Shown here in pieces: positions 17,280 through 26,593 of a stretch of DNA of 54,365 nt (position 1 is its first letter; each line of letters begins with the position of its first letter). The position numbers and the translations under genes are program-made. A model generated the notes under the pieces. That model saw only the letters and a program-made list of their open reading frames with translations, ran no database searches and was not told the origin of the DNA. The DNA is from an uncultured Lachnospiraceae bacterium (GTDB taxonomy: Bacteria; Bacillota; Clostridia; Lachnospirales; Lachnospiraceae): NCBI GenBank assembly GCA_947576945.1, contig CANPTH010000027.1, positions 1 to 54,365 of the forward strand, given 5' to 3'.

Positions 17280-18653
17280 TCACTTCTTCTCCAGCTTGAT
17301 ACACAGCCGCCAGATCGGCCGCCCTGTCACCGTATGATCCGTAACGATCTTCTCATTACGATAGATACTGAGCAGCAGCCCGATCAGTACCGCATAAGTG
17401 ACTGTCGATCCCACACCGAAAGACAGGAAAGGGAGCTGCACGCTCGTCACCGGAAATAGGCTGCTGTTGATCAGGATTCCTTCTACACAATTGTCCAGCA
17501 AAACCATAAAGCAGGCTGCCGAGATTATAAAACCCAGCTGATTCCGCTGTCTCCTTACAATCCCAAATACATGAAATATCAGCGCCGCAAAGGCCGCAAC
17601 TACCAGCAGACCGGCAAGGATCCCGAACGTGAAGACAAGCTCAACCAGAATAAACGGATCTGTCCGTGGAGCCAACCACGTGATTTCATCATCAAAAGCA
17701 AATCCTTCATAACCGCCAATCAGCTTTGACTTCGCCAGTCCCTGCCTTATCCACACATATGTATAACCGCTCCCATAAGGATCTTCTTCCGGATGCAGCC
17801 ACGCATAAATTCGCCGCAGTCTGTAATTGACAGCGGTATCCGAACTGGCTGCCAGGGAGATCAGACATACTGCCAGAGGCACAACCACCAGAACAGTTAC
17901 CGCGATAAGAACCGCAGCTCTTCTGTTCACCTGGAACCATCCCCTGCAGATTGCCAGGATCAGCAGGACTGTCTGCATCATATATACCGCGAGGGCTGCA
18001 TGCAAAATATTTGAGAAATAATATGCAAAAGCCGCTGTCATAAACTGTAATACGATCCCTATCACCACCACACTGTAACCCTTACCCCGCAATTGATACA
18101 AAATCCCTGCAAAAACAGGAACGTAAAGGTAAACCAGCATCAACATAACCGGATATCTGCCGTTCACTTCCCTGGACATCATTCTGATCACGAAAAAGGC
18201 CGCCGTCATCATCCAAAAGAGTGTCACGGCATACCGCCCGATAAAGCTGTAATCCAGAAAATACATCCCTGCCATCACTCCAAAGGAAATCAACAAAATC
18301 AGACTCTGCCTCCCAAGCTGAGTCAAATATACAGACGCACCGTTAGCCCCGCCCATCGGTGCATAACCGCCCTCTATGTATTGAAGCAGCATGCCGCCGA
18401 AGCTGAACAGCAACACCATTATGATCATCTTCACGTCTGTTTGCGGTCTGTGGATCCGATCCAATTCCACGCCAATCTCTACAGGATCTCCCATCTCACA
18501 GATTGCCCGTCTCACCGCCGTATTATGCTCCTCCCCCTTCTCTTCATAAGCCTCCGCCTGATCCAGAATATGATCCGACAACTCCTTCGCAACTAATTCC
18601 CGTGCCCTCACGCAGCGAATCTGATCTGTAATATTCCTGATAAATTCTTCCAT
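17280..18653 (-). CDS. SEDS (FtsW/RodA/SpoVE) family protein with permease-prefix domain
   Basis: A 457-residue membrane protein. The first about 75 residues are a soluble permease-prefix domain 1 (CVRARELVAKELSDHILDQA, then AICEMGDPVEIGVELDRIHR). About ten membrane helices of the SEDS type follow. SEDS proteins are peptidoglycan glycosyltransferases acting with class B PBPs. The region around the catalytic Asp is present as RTDPFILVEL, but the usual GEE motif after it is not, so activity is uncertain. No PBP partner is nearby. It lies 91 bp behind a PadR regulator on the same strand, the usual context of permease-prefix proteins. Confidence 0.82.
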   Translation of the reverse strand: MEEFIRNITDQIRCVRARELVAKELSDHILDQAEAYEEKGEEHNTAVRRAICEMGDPVEIGVELDRIHRPQTDVKMIIMVLLFSFGGMLLQYIEGGYAPMGGANGASVYLTQLGRQSLILLISFGVMAGMYFLDYSFIGRYAVTLFWMMTAAFFVIRMMSREVNGRYPVMLMLVYLYVPVFAGILYQLRGKGYSVVVIGIVLQFMTAAFAYYFSNILHAALAVYMMQTVLLILAICRGWFQVNRRAAVLIAVTVLVVVPLAVCLISLAASSDTAVNYRLRRIYAWLHPEEDPYGSGYTYVWIRQGLAKSKLIGGYEGFAFDDEITWLAPRTDPFILVELVFTFGILAGLLVVAAFAALIFHVFGIVRRQRNQLGFIISAACFMVLLDNCVEGILINSSLFPVTSVQLPFLSFGVGSTVTYAVLIGLLLSIYRNEKIVTDHTVTGRPIWRLCIKLEKK

Positions 18654-18744
18654 ACTATCCTCATTCCTTTCCTGCTTCTTCCAACATGCCGCTCATGCGG
18701 CATGAATGTTATTGCAATCCCATATTCCAATCAAAAGAATCTCC

Positions 18745-19086
18745 TTAACCCGCAAACGTCAGCCCGGTCCAAAGCACATTGAGCACTGCAGTCTGATATT
18801 CCTGCCATTCTTCTTTCCTTAACTTAAGATATTTCCTGCCATCCTTCGTGATACTGTAATATTTGCGAAGCTTCCCTTTGACCGGACTCTCATAGGATGT
18901 CAAATAACTCTTCTCCTCCAGAGAATGCAGCAACGGATACAAGGTTCCTGCTTTCAAGCTAAAAACATTGTTCGATTTCTTCTCCAACGTCTCGATCATT
19001 TCGTACCCGTACATATCCTTGTCCTCCAACAACCGAAGCAAAAGCATGGCGGTACTCCCCGAGATCAGCGATCTGTCTATTGCCAT
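18745..19086 (-). CDS. PadR family transcriptional regulator
   Basis: A 113-residue winged-helix repressor of the PadR family. The DNA-binding core contains DMYGYEMIETLEKKSNNVF and GTLYPLLHSLEEKSYL, followed by a short C-terminal helix for dimerisation. It probably represses its own operon with the SEDS gene. The ATG at 19086 is preferred over a TTG two codons earlier. Two strongly palindromic AT-rich sites lie just upstream and fit autoregulation. Confidence 0.9.
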   Translation of the reverse strand: MAIDRSLISGSTAMLLLRLLEDKDMYGYEMIETLEKKSNNVFSLKAGTLYPLLHSLEEKSYLTSYESPVKGKLRKYYSITKDGRKYLKLRKEEWQEYQTAVLNVLWTGLTFAG

Positions 19087-19120
19087 TTTCAATTCTCTCC
19101 TTTCTTTCCAGATACTTTAT

Positions 19121-19176
19121 TATATAGATAATCTATATATAATACATTATCATTATATATAGATTATCTATATATG
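19121..19176 (-). promoter_or_regulatory. Two palindromic operator candidates for the PadR regulator
   Basis: TATAGATAATCTATA (19123-19137) and TATAGATTATCTATA (19158-19172) differ only at the central base. Their centres are 35 bp apart. They lie 37-86 bp ahead of the padR start, where the promoter must be. This arrangement fits two dimer sites for autoregulation; which protein binds is inferred. Confidence 0.6.
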
Positions 19177-19222
19177 TCAACAGAAACCTGATCAGGCAAT
19201 AGTCATGAAGAACAATGTCATA

Positions 19223-20215
19223 TTATTTCAGCATCCCTTCAAACACTGTCTTGTTTACAGTAAATTCCTGGGCTCCCATGTAGCCCGGCGCCACCTCATA
19301 CTCATCGAAGACGAGCACAAGATCTCCGTCGGCATCGAAGTAGAAATTCTGATCCTCCTTTAAGCCCTCCCAGTTCAAATCGGGGATATCTGTTTTGTCT
19401 ACCCAGTACGCATTCATCTCATCCTCCGCCATCAGCGTACGCATCTGATTCCGAATCTCTTCACTGATAATCTCATTATAGCCGCTGTCCTCCCGGAACA
19501 GATCCTTTAACTGTACCTGCAGGCCGCTGCGCTTGTCTATCGTATAGAATTTGTAAGATTCCATACCGCTGCCGGCTCCCTGGTAAATAGATAATTTCAG
19601 GGTAAAATACCGGTCATTGTCCGTCACGGTCTCATGATGAATTTCCAGGCTGCCGTAACTTTCGCCAAGTTCCGCCGATTCTTTGAACTCTTCGACCAGC
19701 TCATTCGTCACCTCATCAATATCAAAATTCACCTGCTCAATCGTCTCCTGCAGTCTCTGCGTCTCTTCCGTCACTTCATTCCCAATCGTTTCCTTCTCTG
19801 TTACTTCAGCCTCATTCTTCCCGCTTTCCGCCTGTTCTCCAGCCACATCTTCCACCACAATCTGCGGTATTTCCACATTCGCATTAAAACGGTCGCTCTC
19901 AAACTGATAATCCCGGAAAGTAACTGCCTGAAACAGCTTTCCCACCACCGGCAGATTTCCCATAGCGTAGGCCATATCCGCTCCCGTATTCGGCAGAAGC
20001 ACCAGCACAACCACGGCGGCAGCGACAGCAGCAGCTATGCGGAATCTGCGCACTTTGCCTGTTCCTGCCGTCACACGCCTGATACGCCCCTCCATCTCTT
20101 CCGGCACAGGAATATTCTGATACGCCTCCCGGCCTGCCATAATTCTGCTCTCCAGCACGGAGAAATCTTTCTTTTCTTCTGCCATCATATCTTTTACATT
20201 CTCTATATTCTTCAT
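19223..20215 (-). CDS. RsiV-like anti-sigma factor (DUF3298 domain)
   Basis: A 330-residue anti-sigma protein. An N-terminal cytosolic part of about 55 residues (sigma binding) precedes one membrane helix (about 60-77). An extracytoplasmic domain follows that resembles RsiV (DUF3298) in its C-terminal half, roughly residues 205-330. In Bacillus subtilis, RsiV binds lysozyme and is then cleaved by signal peptidase, which frees SigV. The sigma gene lies 70 bp upstream. A similar lysozyme-sensing role is inferred by family; a Glu/Val-rich segment (about 125-165) looks like a flexible linker. Confidence 0.8.
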   Translation of the reverse strand: MKNIENVKDMMAEEKKDFSVLESRIMAGREAYQNIPVPEEMEGRIRRVTAGTGKVRRFRIAAAVAAAVVVLVLLPNTGADMAYAMGNLPVVGKLFQAVTFRDYQFESDRFNANVEIPQIVVEDVAGEQAESGKNEAEVTEKETIGNEVTEETQRLQETIEQVNFDIDEVTNELVEEFKESAELGESYGSLEIHHETVTDNDRYFTLKLSIYQGAGSGMESYKFYTIDKRSGLQVQLKDLFREDSGYNEIISEEIRNQMRTLMAEDEMNAYWVDKTDIPDLNWEGLKEDQNFYFDADGDLVLVFDEYEVAPGYMGAQEFTVNKTVFEGMLK

Positions 20216-20285
20216 ACTCTGTTACATCCTTTCCTTTTTTGGCTGTTTCTATTGGAATCTGCAGACTGGCAGCTCATATCTTTGT

Positions 20286-20753
20286 TCATATAAGCTCCCT
20301 GCGCAGCTTTTCCAGTGTCCTGTAGAGACGGCTCTTAACCGTACTCAGATTCTCCTGCAGTATCTCCGCGATCTCAGAAAGCGGCTTGTCTTCATAGAAT
20401 CGCAGGATAATCAGCGTTTTCTCCTGTATGGGCAGACGGTCAATCGCCTCCCGCAGTTCCAGATCCGCTTCCTTTTCTTCCGCCGCTGCCATATCCTCCT
20501 GCAGGGTGTTCCGTTCTCTTTCATATTTTTTCAGATAGTCCTTGGCCGTATTGATCATGATCCGGTAAATCCATGTCCCGGCAAACTTCTCCTCCCGCAG
20601 GCTGTGTGCCCTGGCCATCGCCTTGCAGGCGCCCTCCTGTACGATATCCATGGCATCCGCTTCCTGATGCACATAACTGAACGCCAGCCTGTAGTAGCTC
20701 TCGTAATTCTCCAGAAGAATGCTCCGGACCAATGCTTCCTTCCTGTTGCGCAT
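20286..20753 (-). CDS. ECF RNA polymerase sigma factor, SigV-like
   Basis: A 155-residue extracytoplasmic-function sigma factor. Region 2 is visible as YYRLAFSYVHQEADAMDIVQ. Region 4 reads LPIQEKTLIILRFYEDKPLS followed by an HTH ending in STVKSRLYRTLEKLRREL. The longer frame from 20819 is rejected because its first 22 codons cover an ECF-type promoter; the ATG at 20753 has a good AAAGAGG site. With the RsiV-like gene behind it, this is a classic autoregulated sigma/anti-sigma operon. Confidence 0.9.
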   Translation of the reverse strand: MRNRKEALVRSILLENYESYYRLAFSYVHQEADAMDIVQEGACKAMARAHSLREEKFAGTWIYRIMINTAKDYLKKYERERNTLQEDMAAAEEKEADLELREAIDRLPIQEKTLIILRFYEDKPLSEIAEILQENLSTVKSRLYRTLEKLRRELI

Positions 20754-20787
20754 ATCCTCTTTCCTTCCTTTCCTTTCTTTTGTGCCT

Positions 20788-20818
20788 ATTAGACAGCTTA
20801 CCCCGTCAAAAAGTTTCA
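20788..20818 (-). promoter_or_regulatory. Autoregulatory ECF promoter of the sigma operon
   Basis: On the minus strand TGAAAC (20818-20813), within TGAAACTTTTTGA, is followed by GTCTAAT (20794-20788). This is the -35/-10 pattern of SigV/SigW-type ECF factors. It lies 35 bp before the sigma start. A similar motif with an identical 13-nt upstream box occurs ahead of bioY. Confidence 0.7.
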
Positions 20819-20842
20819 TCTCACCAAAAAATTTCGATAATA

Positions 20843-20891
20843 CAAAAGACCGCCGCTATGAATCTCTTCACACACGGCGATCCGTCTTTTG
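20843..20891 (-). terminator. Probable pepT terminator
   Basis: On the minus strand an AAAAGAC...CGCCG arm pairs with CGGCG...GTCTTTT across a loop of about 20 nt, ending in TCTTTTG. It lies between the end of pepT and the ECF promoter and separates the two units. Confidence 0.5.
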
Positions 20892-21021
20892 CTGCTTATC
20901 TGCTTTCCCCGATTCTCTTAATCCCACTGTTTCTGTGCCATGTATCATGGCAGGTTTTCACGCTGTCCCTGCGTCTCACATCGTTAACTCCCTTCCCGGA
21001 CTCCTTATCCGGACAATCTGT

Positions 21022-22242
21022 CTATCGCTCTGTGATCTTTACAAGCAGCTTTACAATCATTTCCATCTCATCGATGCAGGCATATTCGTACCTGCCATGG
21101 GCGTTCCCACCGCCGGTACACAAATTCGGACAGGGAAGCCCCATATAGGACAGCCTGCAGCCATCCGTACCTCCTCTGATCGGAGACACAATCGGTTCCA
21201 CACCAAGCTGCACCATAGCCTCCTTCGCCTGTTCCACAATGAACATATTCTCTTCAAGCACCTCTCTCATATTATAGTAGGAGTCCTTCATGTCGATCAC
21301 AAAGGTTCCTTCACCGTATTTTTCATTTAAAAAGCTGCCAATCCGCTGGAAATTCTCTTTCTTCTGCTCGAACTTCTGCCTGTCATGATCCCGGATAATA
21401 TAATCCGCCGTCGCTTCTTCCACTGTGCCCTGCAGAGAATCCAGATGATAGAAACCCTCATAGCCGCAAGTATACATAGGATTCTCCGCCACCGGAAGCA
21501 TGGACTGGAATTCCTGCGCCATCAAAATCGCATTGCGCATCTTATCCTTGGCCGATCCGGGGTGTACACTCCTGCCATATACGGTCAGCCTGGCCCCTGC
21601 CGCATTGAAATTCTCGTACTCCAGCTCACCCAATCTGCCACCGTCCACCGTATATGCATAGTCGGCTCCAAAAAGCTCCACGTTAAAATGATCTGCTCCG
21701 GCTCCTACCTCTTCATCCGGCGTAAACCCAACCCGTATTTTACCATGGGAGATTTCCGGATGCTGTAACAGATATTCTGCCATCGCCATAATCTCCGCCA
21801 CGCCTGCTTTATCATCCGCACCAAGCAATGTCGTACCATCAGTCACGATCATCCGCTTACCCTTATAAGACGCCAGCTCCGGAAAATCAGTGAGCCGCAA
21901 AACCACCTGCTTTTCTTTATTCAGCACAATGTCCCCGCCGTCATAGTTCTCTATAATCCGTGGCTTTACCCCCGCGCCGGTCACCGCCGGAGAGGTATCC
22001 ATATGCGCGATAAAGCCTATGACAGGAGCATCCTCATACCCTGCAGAAGCCGGTACGGAAGCATACACATAACAATGCTCTTTGTCGTATACGATCTCCT
22101 CTGCCCCCATCTCCTGCAGTTCCTTCTCCAGAAGCGCTGCAAGATCATGCTGCTTCATCGTGGAAGGCATCGTCGTGCTGTCCTCCGATGACTCCGTGTC
22201 AATTTGTACATATGCCAGAAATTTTTCGATTACTCTTTCCAT
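21022..22242 (-). CDS. pepT: Peptidase T (tripeptide aminopeptidase)
   Basis: A 406-residue cytosolic dizinc exopeptidase of family M20B that removes the N-terminal residue of tripeptides. Metal and catalytic residues are seen in order: H80 and D82 in IAHMDTSP, D143 in [10 protein letters not shown]177 and E178 in TPDEEVG, D200 in VDGG, and the late histidine in [11 protein letters not shown]. The dimerisation or lid domain lies between about 205 and 320 ([14 protein letters not shown]). Length and order match the family. It is a single gene followed by a terminator-like hairpin. Confidence 0.95.
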   Translation of the reverse strand: MERVIEKFLAYVQIDTESSEDSTTMPSTMKQHDLAALLEKELQEMGAEEIVYDKEHCYVYASVPASAGYEDAPVIGFIAHMDTSPAVTGAGVKPRIIENYDGGDIVLNKEKQVVLRLTDFPELASYKGKRMIVTDGTTLLGADDKAGVAEIMAMAEYLLQHPEISHGKIRVGFTPDEEVGAGADHFNVELFGADYAYTVDGGRLGELEYENFNAAGARLTVYGRSVHPGSAKDKMRNAILMAQEFQSMLPVAENPMYTCGYEGFYHLDSLQGTVEEATADYIIRDHDRQKFEQKKENFQRIGSFLNEKYGEGTFVIDMKDSYYNMREVLEENMFIVEQAKEAMVQLGVEPIVSPIRGGTDGCRLSYMGLPCPNLCTGGGNAHGRYEYACIDEMEMIVKLLVKITER

Positions 22243-22301
22243 TCTCTATCACCTCGTATTCTGTTGCCTGTTACCATTACCTTCAATTATATCATATCAA
22301 T

Positions 22302-22958
22302 TCACATCCCCATCTTTTCCAGAATTCCTTCCGCGTTGATTCCCGGATGCGTCAGATACAATCGGCAAATCTGTTGTGCCAGTTCGTTATCAATACCATT
22401 TCGAACGGCAATCTCCCTAACAGATTTTCCCCTGTCTGTATCCCGCATCACAGCCTGTACCACCTTCTTCCTGTTCCGTCCGATACCGCCTCTTTCCTTT
22501 ACCTGATGGGCAATTTCAATCTTTTCTACACGAACAGAACCGTCCTCCCCGATCTCCAGGACAGCAAAAGTAACCGGCTGGTTAAATCTTCTGGGACCGC
22601 AGCTTCCGGGATTCAGTAAAAACCGGCCGTCACTGTGCTTTTCCTCATACTTATGTGAATGCCCATAGATAATAACATCCATACTTTCCGCTTCTTTCGG
22701 AATATGTTTCTTATTGTGTACCATGAAAAAATGCAGTCCATACAGATTTATTGACAACGTCTCCGGCAGATTCTTCGCCCACTCCTTATCATTATTGCCA
22801 CGCACCGCAAAGGTCGGAGCAATCTTCTGCAGTGCCTCCAGAATCTCCGGACTGTTGATATCGCCGCCATGCAGGATCCTTTCACAGCCTCTCAGCCCCT
22901 CTGCCACCTCCGGACGCAGCAGTCCATGAGTATCCGAAATAATTCCTATCCTGTGCAT
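22302..22958 (-). CDS. YfcE-type metallophosphoesterase with C-terminal helical extension
   Basis: A 218-residue protein. Residues 1-160 are a YfcE/MJ0936-type phosphodiesterase: SDTHG at 8-12, HGGDIN, RGNND, MVHNKKH and YGHSHKY supply the two-metal site. The last about 55 residues (from KKVVQAVMRD) are an extra helical segment that looks like a small helix-turn-helix and is not part of the standard enzyme. It starts 22 bp behind the polysaccharide deacetylase gene's end, so the two are probably co-transcribed. Confidence 0.85.
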   Translation of the reverse strand: MHRIGIISDTHGLLRPEVAEGLRGCERILHGGDINSPEILEALQKIAPTFAVRGNNDKEWAKNLPETLSINLYGLHFFMVHNKKHIPKEAESMDVIIYGHSHKYEEKHSDGRFLLNPGSCGPRRFNQPVTFAVLEIGEDGSVRVEKIEIAHQVKERGGIGRNRKKVVQAVMRDTDRGKSVREIAVRNGIDNELAQQICRLYLTHPGINAEGILEKMGM

Positions 22959-22980
22959 AACCCCTCCCTTTCGTCCAATA

Positions 22981-24060
22981 TCAACCGGCTCCTGCCAGAT
23001 CCGAAAGCGGTCTGAACGTATATCCCATCTCCTCCCACCTGGTCAACAGCTCATCCAGAATCTCTCCATTGGTCTGCGATGTATTATGCAGCAGTACCAC
23101 CGCCCCGGGATGCACCCGTGAAGTCAGCTTATCAAGAGCTTCCTGATGGCCGGGCTGTTTGTCCGTATCCCAATCCACATAGGCAAGACTCCAGAACACT
23201 GTCCGATACCCCATCTCCTGAGCCATCTTCAGATTCTCTACACTGCATTTACCCTGCGGCGGACGATAGAAGGACGACAATTCCTTCCCCGTAATCTCCC
23301 GGAAAAGCGCTTCCACATCCTCCATCTCCTTTCGAAAGGTTTCCTGATCGGAGATCGTGGGCATATCCAGATGGTGATAAGTATGATTCCCTACCGTATG
23401 TCCTTCCTCCACCATACGTTTCACCAGATCGGAGGCTGTCTCCAGATAATGTCCCACCACAAAGAAGCCTGCCTGCACGCCATGTGCTTTCAACGCATCC
23501 AGAATCGGCTCCGTATTGCCGTTCTCATAACCGCAGTCAAAGGTGAGATAGATCACTTTCTCATCATCCTCTCCCACGTAGTAAGCATCATACCATGCCA
23601 GATCCTCGGCAGCAGCATTTCCTGTCGGCTGCGTTCCCGGCTCCCCGAAACCCAGCCCCCAGTCCTCAGAGGCAAGCGTAAGTTCCCATCCCTCCGGAGG
23701 TTCTTTCCTGTCATGCCCGGCTTCCAATCCTTCTCCATCCTTTTGTGTTTCCGCTCTTTTCTGTTGATCTGACAATGCCAGATCCTCCTGTCCTTTCTCT
23801 GCCGCACCCGGCAGTATCTTCTCTTCATTCTGTCCGGCTGCCGCCTCTGCCGCTGTTCCTTCTTCATCCTGACTGACTGCCGCCTCTGCCGCTGTTCCTT
23901 CCTCATCCTGCCCGGCTGCCGTATCCGACAATACCCTCTCCGCATTCTGCTTTCCGCTGTCTGCTCCCTCTGTATTACCGAATCCGCAGCCTGAAAGCAA
24001 AATAACCAGTACACCAAGTACACCAAGCCGGCGCAGCGGCATCCTTTTCTTTCGTATCAT
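22981..24060 (-). CDS. PdaA-like polysaccharide deacetylase lipoprotein
   Basis: A 359-residue exported lipoprotein: signal peptide with lipobox LLSGC (C25), then a linker of about 130 residues rich in Ala, Glu and Gln, then a NodB domain from about 165. The catalytic motifs resemble those of PdaA, a peptidoglycan MurNAc deacetylase: TFDCGYENG with D175, the NHTYHHLDM metal motif, YRPPQGK, YVDWD and LLHN. PdaA-type enzymes make spore-cortex delta-lactam or modify the cell wall. The linker contains an imperfect tandem repeat (QDEEGTAAEAA twice, then a third partial unit). Confidence 0.88.
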   Translation of the reverse strand: MIRKKRMPLRRLGVLGVLVILLSGCGFGNTEGADSGKQNAERVLSDTAAGQDEEGTAAEAAVSQDEEGTAAEAAAGQNEEKILPGAAEKGQEDLALSDQQKRAETQKDGEGLEAGHDRKEPPEGWELTLASEDWGLGFGEPGTQPTGNAAAEDLAWYDAYYVGEDDEKVIYLTFDCGYENGNTEPILDALKAHGVQAGFFVVGHYLETASDLVKRMVEEGHTVGNHTYHHLDMPTISDQETFRKEMEDVEALFREITGKELSSFYRPPQGKCSVENLKMAQEMGYRTVFWSLAYVDWDTDKQPGHQEALDKLTSRVHPGAVVLLHNTSQTNGEILDELLTRWEEMGYTFRPLSDLAGAG

Positions 24061-24121
24061 ATCCCGACTCTCCTTATCCCGAATATTATTTTTGCTCCAT
24101 TCCGAAGCGTTACAAATTCCA

Positions 24122-24174
24122 ACTGAACCTGTTCAGTCTGTTGAACTAAATTGCTCATCAGAGAATTTGTTCAA
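24122..24174. promoter_or_regulatory. Pair of palindromes upstream of the deacetylase gene
   Basis: ACTGAAC-CT-GTTCAGT (24122-24137) is a perfect palindrome with a 2-nt spacer. Just beyond, TTGAACTAAATT (24141-24152) faces AATTTGTTCAA (24164-24174) across 11 nt. Both share the core GAAC/GTTC. They lie between the histidine kinase gene's end and the deacetylase start, so they may be operators or a kinase transcript end. Confidence 0.45.
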
Positions 24175-24227
24175 CCTTTCATCCATTCTCCTGTAAATTC
24201 TACTATCATAAAAAAGAAAAGACTGCC

Positions 24228-26429
24228 TCACTTCACAGCCTTTCCCATCTTTTTCAAAAGAACGGCAACATCAATCGGCTTCGTCAGAAAATCATTCATA
24301 CCGCTTCGCATTGCCCGTTCCCGGTCCTCCTGAAAGGTATTGGCAGTACAGGCATAGATCAGAATCGACGACGCATCCTCGCGTGTAAGTTTCCGAATCT
24401 CGGCCGCTGCCGTACAGCCGTCCATCACCGGCATCTGCATGTCCATAAGAATAATGTCAAACTCCCCTGGCGCCGATTCCCGAAACAATTTAACTGCCTC
24501 TTCCCCATTAGCCGCATGTGCCGTCTCAAAACCTTCCATGGACAGAATCTCCAGCAGCACCTCGGCATTCAGTTCCACATCCTCAACCACCATGATCTTT
24601 CCCGGCTGCCCTGTTCCGGCTGTCCGGCTTTCTCCTGTATCTCCACTTGTTCCTACGGCTTTATCCCCGAATATCTCCACATCCTCCAGCAAATATTCCG
24701 GTATCTCCCTGACAATTACAGACGGAATCGTGACCGTAAATGTACTTCCCACATTCAGCTCACTCTCCACGGTGATATCACCACCCATGGCATTTGCCAG
24801 CAGCTTACTGATGGCCATACCAAGTCCGGTACCCTTGATCCCTTCCGTATGCCGGTTCCTCTCCTGACTGAAAGAGTCAAAAATCTGACCGATATACTCT
24901 TTTGATATCCCAATCCCCCTGTCCTCACAACGATAAATTGTGAGAACATGTGTCTCGTCTGTCTGTTTCTGAGATACCGACAGCCTGATCCACTTCCCCT
25001 TCGGCGTGAATTTAGCGGCATTGCCGACAATATTCATCAGGATCTGTTTGGTTCTTGTCGCATCCCCCTCGATACAAGGCACCGCGATCTCCTTCTCCAC
25101 AATAAATTCCACACCCCGGTTCCTGATATTATCCGCCTGCATGGCAGTAATCTCATCAATCATCGAAGACACCAGCATCGGTTCATTCATGATATCCACC
25201 TTGCCAGCCTGTAATTTGGACATGTCCAGCACATCATTCACCAAAGACAGCAGATAATTGGCCGTGCTTTGGGATTTGCGAAGCCACTCTTTGATCTGTC
25301 CTCTTTGTCCCTCATTATCAATGTGGACCGTAATCAGATGATTCATGCCGATCAGTCCATTGAGCGGCGTGCGGATCTCATGGCTCATATTGGAAAGAAA
25401 CTCCCGCTGTGACCTGGCGCGTTCCGCTGCAATCAGCGTCTTGTTTTGATATTTCATAACAATCAGGAGCATAATAACTACCGTCATCATACTCAGCACC
25501 AGCATCACCATACTCATGGTGACCAGTATTTTACTCTGCTCCGTAAACACTGACTCACTGAGAGACATGATGAAATACAGATTCATCTCCTTATCAAAAG
25601 GAATAAAATAAAACAGCTCCTGATGCTCCTCCCCCGCATGGGAATGATAGAAGGCAAAGGTTTCCCTGCTCTTAAGTTTCGCCCCTACCTCCTCATTGGT
25701 CATCTCTGAAGATATGGATTCCGACAGATGATCAAAAAGGTTACTGTATTTGTTCCGGTAGCCTTCTTTGCTGATATCTACAATATAATTGCCATCCATA
25801 TCGACAAGCGCGCTGTGTCCCCTGCTCTGTCCGTCCTTCTTGTAGCTGTCGATAACCATCTTATCCCGAATAGAGGAAATATCGCTGACACCGATCATGG
25901 CGAGCATCTTCGTTCCGTCCACTTCATAATCCTGCAGCCTGACGCCATAGAGGATCCGTTCCTTGACTGTCCCCCCTTCCACCGTCTGTTCATCGAACCG
26001 GGCTACAACCCGCTGTTCCCCGTTAGCAAAATACAGCATCAAATCCTCACTGTCCTCCGCACCGCTAAGGGCATCTATTCCACACTGATCCGTATAAAGC
26101 GTACCGTCCTCCGCCAACAGATAGATATGGGTAAAGCTGCTGGCCGCACATTCCAAATCCATCCTGCTCTCGATCTCTTCTGCTGTCTCACAGCCATAAC
26201 TCGCGAAACGCTCCTGAATCTCCGCAAGATCTTCCCAGCATATCTCAATATAAGTCTCAATCGCAGCCTTGTCATGAACTGCAATCTCACTGATCGAGTT
26301 AATGATATTATCCAGGATCGTTCTGTTCAATTGTCTGACGTAAACAAATGTCACAAAAAAGATAATGACCAGCGTAGCAGCAATTAACAGTAAATAGACA
26401 TACCGATGTTTCTTTTCCACCAATTCCAT
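24228..26429 (-). CDS. Hybrid sensor histidine kinase/response regulator
   Basis: A 733-residue membrane kinase. Membrane helices lie at about 10-31 and 301-325 and enclose an extracytoplasmic sensor domain of about 270 residues with Cache-like features. The phosphoacceptor is H350 in SNMSHEIRTPLNG, followed by the HATPase domain (NIVGNAAKFTPKG, DRGIGISKE, GTGLGMAISK). A receiver domain with D663 (ILMDMQMPVMDG) forms the C terminus. No separate output regulator lies nearby. The ATG at 26429 is almost on top of AAGGGG; a TTG at 26423 has better spacing, so the start is uncertain by two codons. Confidence 0.92.
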   Translation of the reverse strand: MELVEKKHRYVYLLLIAATLVIIFFVTFVYVRQLNRTILDNIINSISEIAVHDKAAIETYIEICWEDLAEIQERFASYGCETAEEIESRMDLECAASSFTHIYLLAEDGTLYTDQCGIDALSGAEDSEDLMLYFANGEQRVVARFDEQTVEGGTVKERILYGVRLQDYEVDGTKMLAMIGVSDISSIRDKMVIDSYKKDGQSRGHSALVDMDGNYIVDISKEGYRNKYSNLFDHLSESISSEMTNEEVGAKLKSRETFAFYHSHAGEEHQELFYFIPFDKEMNLYFIMSLSESVFTEQSKILVTMSMVMLVLSMMTVVIMLLIVMKYQNKTLIAAERARSQREFLSNMSHEIRTPLNGLIGMNHLITVHIDNEGQRGQIKEWLRKSQSTANYLLSLVNDVLDMSKLQAGKVDIMNEPMLVSSMIDEITAMQADNIRNRGVEFIVEKEIAVPCIEGDATRTKQILMNIVGNAAKFTPKGKWIRLSVSQKQTDETHVLTIYRCEDRGIGISKEYIGQIFDSFSQERNRHTEGIKGTGLGMAISKLLANAMGGDITVESELNVGSTFTVTIPSVIVREIPEYLLEDVEIFGDKAVGTSGDTGESRTAGTGQPGKIMVVEDVELNAEVLLEILSMEGFETAHAANGEEAVKLFRESAPGEFDIILMDMQMPVMDGCTAAAEIRKLTREDASSILIYACTANTFQEDRERAMRSGMNDFLTKPIDVAVLLKKMGKAVK

Positions 26430-26593
26430 CCCCTTGTTTAAAACCTTAATTTTATCATATTCCTTTTTGTTGGAAAAGTCCAGATTCTACTGTAATTGTC
26501 TGTTCAAAAATATAGGGAAGCGCTGCGCTGCCGCCGGTTCTGTTTCTCCGGCACAGACAGACGCTCCATACAGTCCGATGCATGAGAAACAAA

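Noticed and set aside
18685..18704. CATGCCGC/GCGGCATG hairpin as terminator between padR and the SEDS gene
   Set aside because: The stem is perfect but no T run follows on the minus strand, and the pair is normally one operon. A processing or stability role is possible but unsupported.
20754..20819. Upstream start of the ECF sigma gene
   Set aside because: The extra codons overlap a clear ECF promoter and have no ribosome-binding site; the ATG at 20753 does.
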